This document shows positions 28,589 to 36,052 of a stretch of DNA of 64,000 bases, in pieces; the stretch's first letter is position 1; each line of letters opens with the position of its first letter. Origin of the DNA: Lentisphaerota bacterium (GTDB taxonomy: Bacteria > Verrucomicrobiota > Kiritimatiellia > CAIQIC01 > Lenti-01); assembly GCA_012514035.1 (NCBI GenBank), contig JAAZBB010000072.1:1-64000 (forward strand), given 5' to 3'. The translations under genes were made by a program, and so were the position numbers. The notes beneath the pieces are model-generated. The model searched no databases. It saw nothing but the letters and a program-made list of their open reading frames with translations, and was not told where the DNA came from.

Positions 28589-29464
28589 TCAACCATACGT
28601 CATTGCCACGGGATTGCGCAACAGGCCGATGCCGTCGATTTCGCATTCGACCACGTCCCCGTCGTGCAGGACCACCGGCGGGCGGCGGGCGGACCCGATG
28701 CCGCCGGGCGTGCCGGTGGACACCACGTCGCCGGGCTCCAGCGTCATCACGCGGCTGAGGTCGGCCAGCACCATATCGAGGCGAAAGATCATCCGGGAGG
28801 TTTTCGAATCCTGAAGGACTTCGCCGTTCACGCGCTGGCGGATGCCCAGGGCATGCGGGCGGCGGACTTCCTCGCGCGTGACCAGCCATGGGCCCATGGG
28901 GGCGAAGCTGTCGGCGCTCTTGGCCAGGAACCACTGTCCGCGCGCCTTCTGCAGGTCGCGGTCGGTCACGTCGTTGAACACCGTGTAGCCGGCCACGCAA
29001 CTCAGGGCATCCCCCTCCTGGATGTCACGCGCACGCCGGCCGATCACCACGGCCAATTCGACTTCGGCATCCACGCGGTCCATGCCCGGCCGCAACCGGA
29101 TGGGATCCCCCGCCCCGCACAGCGCGCCGGGCGCCTTGGAGAAATAGACCGGGAATTCCGGCATCCGGGCATCGAATTCCCGGGCATGCTCGCGGTAATT
29201 CTTGCCGAGGCATACGATTTGACGCGGCCGGGCCACGGGCGGCCCCAGACGCACGCCCGCGGCCGGCATGGTTTTGGGCGGCTTCTCACGCAGGAGGCCT
29301 CGCAAACGTTCCAGGCCGCAGGTTCGCCAGAAGCGCGCATCGTAATCCTCAATGTCATAGGCCATGGCGCGCACATCCACGATGCGGGCGGGCTCCTTCC
29401 GGGTGGCCTCCAGCCAGATGCCCGGCCGTTCTCCGCCGGGCGTGCCGAACCGCACCAGTTTCAT
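28589..29464 (-). CDS. Fumarylacetoacetate hydrolase family protein
   Basis: IVCLGKNYREHAREFDARMPEFPVYFSKAPGALCGAGDPIRL...VDAEVELAVVIGRRARDI. Confidence 0.93.
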   Translation of the reverse strand: MKLVRFGTPGGERPGIWLEATRKEPARIVDVRAMAYDIEDYDARFWRTCGLERLRGLLREKPPKTMPAAGVRLGPPVARPRQIVCLGKNYREHAREFDARMPEFPVYFSKAPGALCGAGDPIRLRPGMDRVDAEVELAVVIGRRARDIQEGDALSCVAGYTVFNDVTDRDLQKARGQWFLAKSADSFAPMGPWLVTREEVRRPHALGIRQRVNGEVLQDSKTSRMIFRLDMVLADLSRVMTLEPGDVVSTGTPGGIGSARRPPVVLHDGDVVECEIDGIGLLRNPVAMTYG

Positions 29465-30453
29465 GACGAGGGCTTTCGCGGAACGAACACCTTGCGCACC
29501 GGGGCCGGGGGCAACCCGGCGTCCTTGCGGGTGGTCCCGAGGGTCGCCAGCACCTGGTCCGTGGTCTGGAAATGGCACTTGGCCGTCTCGAGCAGCACGG
29601 CCGGACCCCGCTTCTTCACGAGGTCGGCGGCAACGGCCTTGACCTTCTCCGAAGCGCCCTTGGGCAGCGCGGCACCGCAGTTTTCGCCCAGTTTGGCCAG
29701 CGCCGTCAGAAATGCGGCGCGTGCCAGGATGGAAGCAGCCGCGACGGCGACATCGCTTTCCGCCCGGGGCCGCTGTTCCAGCTTGATGCGGCGGCCCTTC
29801 TGCTGCAACGCGCGCTGGATCTGGCGGGCGGGGCCGAACTGGTCGCTCAGGGCCCGGGGGCAGTTCGGCACTTTTTCCAGCAGGTTCTCGATGGCGCGGG
29901 CATGCCCCCAGGCCAGGATACGGTTCACGCTGGTCATGGTGGCATGCAGCCGGTTGTAGGCCACCGGGCCGATGGTCACGACGGCAAACCGGTCGCCCAG
30001 CCGCGTCCGGATCTTGCGGGCGAGATCCTGCGCCGCCTTGTCGCTGGTGATGCTCTTGCTGTCGCGCACGTTCATCGCCTTGAGGTCGCGCGCGATGGCT
30101 TCGTCCACGTAGGCTGCGGCGATGACCAAGGGACCGAAAAAATCGCCCTTGCCGCTTTCGTCCACCCCCATGTGCGGGGCGTTTGCGCCGGGATCCAAAA
30201 CATCCTCGTAGCCCAGCCGCGCTTCCAGCAGCACCTGCGGTTCCAGGACAAAGGTGATCCAGTCGGCCGCCCCCTTGCCCTGTACGAGGCATTTGCCGCT
30301 TTTGTACAGCGCAATCTGGCAATCGGGCGCTTCGGCCGCCGCCACTGTATGTTCCACCCGCCGCGGCCGGTAGTTGCCCTCTTGCAGAATCCGCGCCGCC
30401 TGGTCCATCTGCGCCGGGGTCAGTTTGATCGTGTATGAAGTCTTTTCGGCCAT
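29461..30453 (-). CDS. rnhC: Ribonuclease HIII
   Basis: MGVDESGKGDFFGPLVIAAAYVDE; N-terminal TBP-like domain. Confidence 0.93.
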   Translation of the reverse strand: MAEKTSYTIKLTPAQMDQAARILQEGNYRPRRVEHTVAAAEAPDCQIALYKSGKCLVQGKGAADWITFVLEPQVLLEARLGYEDVLDPGANAPHMGVDESGKGDFFGPLVIAAAYVDEAIARDLKAMNVRDSKSITSDKAAQDLARKIRTRLGDRFAVVTIGPVAYNRLHATMTSVNRILAWGHARAIENLLEKVPNCPRALSDQFGPARQIQRALQQKGRRIKLEQRPRAESDVAVAAASILARAAFLTALAKLGENCGAALPKGASEKVKAVAADLVKKRGPAVLLETAKCHFQTTDQVLATLGTTRKDAGLPPAPVRKVFVPRKPSS

Positions 30454-30586
30454 TTGCTGAGCATCTTATCAGCCCCCCCCACTCTCTGGCAACCGTGCCG
30501 CCGTTGACATTCCCTTGCCCGGGGTCTACAGTGATCAGGAATTGATCGCCGGTGCGACCGGTTGACGCGGCGACGGAGAGCCCCAT

Positions 30587-30892
30587 ATGAAGACATTCAT
30601 ACCCTTTGCCTTCCTGGCCGCCGCCGCCCTGATGCTGGGCGGCTGCGCCGCCTTGGAAGGCCAGGACCTCAGCGACGAACTTGTCTCCAACGAAGGCGTG
30701 ACGGCCATCGCCAACAGCCGCCTCAACGACGACTTCATGACCGGCCGGGCCACCCTGAGCGTCACGGTTGTTGACGGTCTGGCCACCCTTTACGGCACGG
30801 TTCCGGACGAAGCCACCCGTCAGCGCGCCATCCAAATCCTGGAAAATTCCCCCGGGGTTTTCGAAGTCCTCGATCGCACCCGCCGGCGATAG
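30587..30892 (+). CDS. BON-domain lipoprotein
   Basis: LMLGGCAALEG lipobox; ANSRLNDDFMTGRATLSVTVVDGLATLYGTVPDEATRQRAIQI. Confidence 0.83.
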   Translation: MKTFIPFAFLAAAALMLGGCAALEGQDLSDELVSNEGVTAIANSRLNDDFMTGRATLSVTVVDGLATLYGTVPDEATRQRAIQILENSPGVFEVLDRTRRR

Positions 30893-30907
30893 GCTCGCGC
30901 CGGCCCC

Positions 30908-32113
30908 ATGGCTCCGCTCCCCGTCAATCGCATGGGCGCCATGCGGGGTGTGGCCGGCTGCTTCATTCTGTTGCTCGCATCCGTCCTGCTTGCCGGCTGT
31001 GCAACGACCAGCCGCCCCCGCCCGGAGGAGAGCCGGCGCACCTTGCGACCCATCCCCCGGGTTCCGGCCGGAGATTCGCGCCCGGACCGCGCGCTGGTCG
31101 GTGCGTTTTTTGCCGCCAACGGCATCCGGCTCGCGCCGGCACAGGCGGAAGAAATCGTTCCGCCGTCCGCCCGGGCCGGCCGCTTTGACCGCGCCGCCTT
31201 CCGCCGGGCCGCCCGGCAGCACAACCGCCTGCTGCTGCCGATTCAAGCCGATCCGGCCACCCTCTGGACCGAACTCGGCCGGAACACGCCCCTGTTGGTT
31301 CTGCTGCCGGCGAACTCCTCCCGCCATCCCGATGTCCGTCCCGGCATGCCCGTTGCCTGGGATCGCGGCGCGGGGACCATTGAACTGCTGGACGGCACCG
31401 GGAACATCCAGACCATAGCGGAAGATGTATTTTTCAGCCGAGGTGAATCCCTTGAGCATACCGCCCTCTGCCTGTTGCGGCCGGGCCAACTGCCTCGCCG
31501 CCAGCCTACCCGGGAGCAGCAACTTCTGCTGGCCGATTTCTGGTTCGACCGGGGCTTTTATCGCCGGGCCGCGGCCGCCTATGAAGCGCTCCATGACCAA
31601 GCGCTGCGGGACCGCGTGAATATCGACAGCCTTGTCGGCAGCGGGAACGTTTTGGTCCGTCAAGGCCGCCCGCAGCAAGCCATTCCCTTGTTCGATTCCG
31701 CCCTTACTTTGGATCCCGGCAATCCCCGGATCCTGAACAATCTGGCCTATGCCATGCATCAGGGCCACGGCAACCTGGCCGCGGCCTTGTCCCATGCCGA
31801 AAAGGCCACCGAACGGGCTCCGGGCAATCCGATCTACCTCGAAACCCTCGGCAGCCTCTACCTTGATCTGGGAGACGCTCCGGCTGCTGCCCATTGCTTC
31901 GAACAGGCCTGGGCCCGGGCGGCCGGGCATGCCCCCGAAGTTCAACTTCCCATCCTGGACCAGCTTGTTCGCGCCTGGCTAGCCGCCAACCGGAGGGATC
32001 TCGCCTGGCAGGTTGCGGAACACCGGCGCCGCTCTTTCCCCGGACATCCTTTTCCCAAAGACATCCAGCTCGCTTTCCCCGCTCTGAGAAATCCCCTCCC
32101 CAACCGCCGATAA
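30908..32113 (+). CDS. TPR lipoprotein with degenerate C39-peptidase-like N-terminal region (paralog 1)
   Basis: LLLASVLLAGCATTS lipobox; TPR at C-term; paralogous to 32377-33636. Confidence 0.72.
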   Translation: MAPLPVNRMGAMRGVAGCFILLLASVLLAGCATTSRPRPEESRRTLRPIPRVPAGDSRPDRALVGAFFAANGIRLAPAQAEEIVPPSARAGRFDRAAFRRAARQHNRLLLPIQADPATLWTELGRNTPLLVLLPANSSRHPDVRPGMPVAWDRGAGTIELLDGTGNIQTIAEDVFFSRGESLEHTALCLLRPGQLPRRQPTREQQLLLADFWFDRGFYRRAAAAYEALHDQALRDRVNIDSLVGSGNVLVRQGRPQQAIPLFDSALTLDPGNPRILNNLAYAMHQGHGNLAAALSHAEKATERAPGNPIYLETLGSLYLDLGDAPAAAHCFEQAWARAAGHAPEVQLPILDQLVRAWLAANRRDLAWQVAEHRRRSFPGHPFPKDIQLAFPALRNPLPNRR

Positions 32114-32376
32114 AACCGTATACGGCTGGCCAGGCATCTTCCCGCCATCCGCCCTTGCCGGACCAGGCATCGCGCTGCCATTTTGGCGACTGTATATCTG
32201 GTGAACAAGCCCTCCACCCAGAAAATTATCTGTATGTAATTTCCGGATAGATAATAAGATCGATGTTTTTGCAAACAGCATAATATTTGAATTATTAGGT
32301 ATTTGTTTGACTATTAAGTGATTTGTATTAGTATTATATTAAGAACGCAGAGGATTACCCGTATACCCGAAATCCC

Positions 32377-33636
32377 ATGTCCAAAAATATCTATATGAGC
32401 ACAAGGCAGGTTGGCCATGTGGTCGGAACATATTGGGCGACCGGTTGGACTTGGATGTTGACCGCGGGCCTGCTTCTGGCGACCGGGACGGGCTGTGCCA
32501 CCTGCCCATCCGCCCGCGATGATCCGAACCGATGGGCTTTACGAACGGTGCCACAGGTTTTCGACTCCGATCACCCCGCAGATGCCAGACTGATCGCGGC
32601 TTTCTTCGAGGCCCATGGCATCCGGTTGTCCGATGCGCAGGTAGCTGACATCGTGGATGCCCCAGACGCCCGGGACGGCCTTGATCGGAATGCCCTCCGT
32701 CAAGCGGCACTCCGACATGGCTACCGGTTGCTGGCCCTCCGGGCAACCCCGCGCTATCTCAAGGACCAACTGGCCGGCAACCGGACCCTGTTGGTGTGGT
32801 TGTCGCCGGACCCGTCGTCTGAGCGCCCCGCGGAGGCGGTGATCCCGCTGGCCTGGGACCAGGCGCAACGGCGCATGGAACTGCTGGATGGGCGCGGCCA
32901 GATCCGGTCCATGCCGGAAGATGAATTCTTCTCCCGCCACGAACCGCGCAAGCACGCAGCCCTCTGCCTGGTCAAAACCAAGGGCGTGCGGCGGTCCGAT
33001 CCGCCCCGGGAACAGCAGATGCTGCTCAGCGATTTCTGGAACCCGCCTGGCTCCGCGCCCCAGGCGCAGAATGGCCCGGCGCACGATCCGCCAGTGTACC
33101 AAAGCAATGACCTGCAATCCATCATGACCTGCGGTCGCGCCCTGTTCCGGCAACGCCGCTACCGGGACGCCATCGGGGTTTTTGAGGCCGGCCGGCACCT
33201 CGCCCCGGACAATCCCGAGGTCCTCACCCACCTGGCCCATGCTCTGCTCATGGGAAACGGCGGAGTCATGACCGCGTTGCGCCACGCCAACAAAGCCCAC
33301 CGGCTGGCCCCTCATGATCCCTTCGTCTTGGAAACCCTCGGCAGCATCAATCTGCAACTCGGCCTCCCGGAGGAAGCGGTCCGGTATTTCGAACTGGCCT
33401 GGGCACGCGCCCTGCGCCAATCGGCCGAGGTACAGGTAGTGATCATGGATCAGCTCGTGCGGGCCTGGCTCGCCGCCGACCGGCTGGATCATGCCCGCCA
33501 AGTCGCCGAGCAACGCTGTCGCACCTTCCCCGACTATCCCTTGCCGCGCGACATCCGTGTGCAACTTCCCGGCCTATATGGTGCCCGCCGAACCGCTCCG
33601 GTTGCTCTCCAGAAACAGTTGGCGGCAGCAGAATGA
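32377..33636 (+). CDS. TPR lipoprotein with degenerate C39-peptidase-like N-terminal region (paralog 2)
   Basis: LLLATGTGCATC; shares blocks with upstream gene (LIAAFFEAHGIRLSDAQ, EDEFFSRHE..ALCLV, EQQMLLSDFW, VLETLGSINLQLG, LDQLVRAWLAA-type). Confidence 0.72.
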   Translation: MSKNIYMSTRQVGHVVGTYWATGWTWMLTAGLLLATGTGCATCPSARDDPNRWALRTVPQVFDSDHPADARLIAAFFEAHGIRLSDAQVADIVDAPDARDGLDRNALRQAALRHGYRLLALRATPRYLKDQLAGNRTLLVWLSPDPSSERPAEAVIPLAWDQAQRRMELLDGRGQIRSMPEDEFFSRHEPRKHAALCLVKTKGVRRSDPPREQQMLLSDFWNPPGSAPQAQNGPAHDPPVYQSNDLQSIMTCGRALFRQRRYRDAIGVFEAGRHLAPDNPEVLTHLAHALLMGNGGVMTALRHANKAHRLAPHDPFVLETLGSINLQLGLPEEAVRYFELAWARALRQSAEVQVVIMDQLVRAWLAADRLDHARQVAEQRCRTFPDYPLPRDIRVQLPGLYGARRTAPVALQKQLAAAE

Positions 33637-33742
33637 TCATTCCCCGGCGCCAGCGGCCTTGCGCCGAAACAGGCGGCGGCACACATTGGGCCGCAAACGG
33701 AAAACGGCAATGGTAAATTTTGAGAAAATGACGAAAGGGGGG

Positions 33743-33770
33743 TTGACATCCATCCGAGGTCGATTATAGT
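33743..33770 (+). promoter_or_regulatory. Sigma70-like promoter TTGACA-16-TATAGT
   Basis: TTGACA 33743-33748, TATAGT 33765-33770. Confidence 0.7.
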
Positions 33771-33776
33771 TGATGC

Positions 33777-33949
33777 ACAAGTTGGGGATGGTGGTTCCCT
33801 TTGGATCTTTGCCAGATCGATTTTGGACATCTTGCTGCTAACCACGCAGCAAGCAGATGGGATTACGAGGGTCCCCCCATACCTCCCCCATCTGCATTCA
33901 TCCGTGCCAGGCTACCCCCCCCCGATAATGCCTGGCACGGACCTTTTTT
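33777..33949 (+). ncRNA. Candidate structured small RNA
   Basis: Promoter upstream, consecutive hairpins (804-818, 831-853, 854-894 of 33xxx), terminator 33901-33949; no supported ORF; both flanking genes converge on it. Confidence 0.7.
33901..33949 (+). terminator. Rho-independent terminator, 12-bp stem plus six-T tract
   Basis: TCCGTGCCAGGC / GCCTGGCACGGA followed by CCTTTTTT. Confidence 0.88.
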
Positions 33950-34008
33950 GCCCTGATGGACACAACGAATTCCCTCCCGGACGAGCCCCGGCTTCTCCGG
34001 CGATCGAA

Positions 34009-34914
34009 CTACAGCGCCGGCGGATATTCCCCCGCCGCGACCAGGGCTTGGATCGATGCCCGCACCCGGTCCCGGTCTTCACGGTACGTCACCCCAAACC
34101 AGCGCGCGCGGGTTTCCAGCACCTGGACCGTCCCCCGGCCGGAACGGATGAGGCCGTCCACCACGCCCGGAATGGTGAACTCCAGCTTCTGCGATGTCCC
34201 GCCCGGGCCGCGAAAGAATACGGCAAATGCGGTCTCCAATTCCCCAAACACCGATGGCATGAAGCCCCAGCAGTTCATGGATACCGGCTCGGTTCCGGTC
34301 AACGGCGTGGCCAGAGCCCCGTCTGGCTCATCCCACAGCGAACCGTCAGAACGGCGGCGAATATTGGTGTATTCCCGAATGCCCGTCAGGCGGCGATCCG
34401 CCCCGCATAAGCAAACCCCGCGGCTCACGCTGCCGTGCTCGGACAATGTCTGTCCAAGCTGAAACGCCACCATGCAATGGCCGGCAGGACCCGCCCCCGC
34501 CGTCAAATGCTCCGCCAGCGTGCGAAACGACGCCGCTCCATAAAAATCATCGGCATTGATGGCGGCAAACGGTCCGGACACCTCGTGCCGGCCGGCGCGA
34601 ATGGCATGGGCTGTGCCCCAGGGTTTTGTGCGACCTGCGGGCACCCTCCCGCCTGGGGGAACATCGGCCAGGTCCTGAAAGGCGTAGGCGCAGGAGATGC
34701 GCTTCTCCCATTTCGCGCCGACCATTTCCCGGAAAGTCTGTTCGATGTCGCGCCGGATCACGAAAACCACGCGCCCAAAGCCCGCGCGCAGGGCGTCGAA
34801 GATGGAATAATCCAGCACGATTTCGCCGGTCGGTCCCACCGGATCGATCTGCTTGAGTCCGCCATAACGACTGCCCATGCCGGCCGCCAGAATCATCAGA
34901 GTCGGTTTATCCAT
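34009..34914 (-). CDS. Nucleotidyltransferase (nucleotide-diphospho-sugar transferase fold)
   Basis: MDKPTLMILAAGMGSRYGGLKQIDPVGPTGEIVLDYSIFDALRAGF. Confidence 0.88.
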   Translation of the reverse strand: MDKPTLMILAAGMGSRYGGLKQIDPVGPTGEIVLDYSIFDALRAGFGRVVFVIRRDIEQTFREMVGAKWEKRISCAYAFQDLADVPPGGRVPAGRTKPWGTAHAIRAGRHEVSGPFAAINADDFYGAASFRTLAEHLTAGAGPAGHCMVAFQLGQTLSEHGSVSRGVCLCGADRRLTGIREYTNIRRRSDGSLWDEPDGALATPLTGTEPVSMNCWGFMPSVFGELETAFAVFFRGPGGTSQKLEFTIPGVVDGLIRSGRGTVQVLETRARWFGVTYREDRDRVRASIQALVAAGEYPPAL

Positions 34915-35062
34915 GCTTTTGAGTATATCCGGAGCCGTGCCGCGGGAAAATCTTTTCCTGTACCCGGATACGGCTCCGGGAACGGCCGTGGAACCATGAT
35001 GCCGCAGATGCCACTGCCGGAGGGATCCGCAAACCAACAGGCCAGTTGATGAACCGTTCGGG

Positions 35063-35863
35063 CTAAAACACTTCCGGCACGAAGTTTTGGGCCGAGAGCG
35101 GCGGGCGCACGTAACCCTTGCGCTTCTGCCGCGGCGGCAGCTCCATGGGTTTGGGAGTGAGGTCCTGATAGGGAATCTGCCGCAGTAGGTGGTGGATGCA
35201 GTTCAGGCGCGCCCGCTTCTTGCTGTCCGCGTTCACCACGTTCCAGCGCGCCTGCGGGATGTCGCAGACTTCGAACATGGCGTCCTTGGCCTTGGAATAG
35301 TCCACCCAGCGGGCGCGCGATTCCAAATCCATGGGGCTCAGCTTCCAGCGCTTGGTGGGATCTGCGATCCGCGCCCGGAAACGCCTCTCCTGCTCTTCGT
35401 CCGAGACTGAAAACCAGTACTTGATCAGGATGATCCCCGACCGCACGAGCATGCGCTCGAATTCCGGACAAGACCGCAGGAATTCGTCGTATTCGGCATC
35501 AGTGCAGAAACCCATCACGCGTTCGACGCCGGCGCGGTTGTACCAGCTGCGGTCAAACAGGACCATTTCGCCGGCGGCGGGCAGATGCGCCACATAGCGC
35601 TGGAAATACCACTGGGTTTTTTCCTTGTCGGTCGGTGTCCCCAACGCCACGACCCGGCAGATGCGGGGATTCAGTGATTCCGTGATGCGTTTGATCACCC
35701 CGCCCTTGCCGGCCGCGTCGCGCCCTTCGAAAATCACCACCACCCGCAGCCCCCTGGCCTTGATCCACTCCTGCAGTTTCACCAGCTCCACCTGCAGTTT
35801 GGCCAGTTCTTTTTTATATTTAAACCGCCATAATTTCTTCCCGGATTCCCGCGGTGTTTTCAT
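35063..35863 (-). CDS. ppk2: Polyphosphate kinase 2 family protein
   Basis: VVIFEGRDAAGKGGVIKRITESLNPRICRVVALGTPTDKEKTQWYFQRYVAHLPAAGEMVLFDRSWYNRAGVERVMGF. Confidence 0.96.
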   Translation of the reverse strand: MKTPRESGKKLWRFKYKKELAKLQVELVKLQEWIKARGLRVVVIFEGRDAAGKGGVIKRITESLNPRICRVVALGTPTDKEKTQWYFQRYVAHLPAAGEMVLFDRSWYNRAGVERVMGFCTDAEYDEFLRSCPEFERMLVRSGIILIKYWFSVSDEEQERRFRARIADPTKRWKLSPMDLESRARWVDYSKAKDAMFEVCDIPQARWNVVNADSKKRARLNCIHHLLRQIPYQDLTPKPMELPPRQKRKGYVRPPLSAQNFVPEVF

Positions 35864-35973
35864 GGGCTGCTCCTCCGTGTTGTCCGCCGACCCATCCAGC
35901 CTATGCCCGGGCCGCCCGGATGCCAAGTCCTGATTAGGCTTGCCCATGCATATCCCGATAGCGTGATGTCAAT

Positions 35974-35999
35974 ACTATAATATTTGCAAATATTATAGT
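35974..35999. promoter_or_regulatory. Perfect 26-bp dyad ACTATAATATTTGCAAATATTATAGT
   Basis: Direct reading; abuts minus-strand TTGACA (35972-35967), about 110 bp upstream of ppk2 start. Confidence 0.6.
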
Positions 36000-36052
36000 C
36001 CGCCCCCGGGATCAATTGCTCTTCGGCGGCGGGGCCAGGCCCGGGTCGGGAT

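Noticed and set aside
33777-33949. 6S RNA, tmRNA or SRP RNA identity for the ncRNA
   Set aside because: No end-to-end pairing as in 6S, no tRNA-like ends or tag ORF, no SRP GGAAGCAG-type tetraloop motif visible; a covariance search is still needed
33823-34410. 195-aa ORF covering the ncRNA region
   Set aside because: Starts within the RNA hairpins, crosses the terminator and runs antisense to the nucleotidyltransferase gene; no coding character
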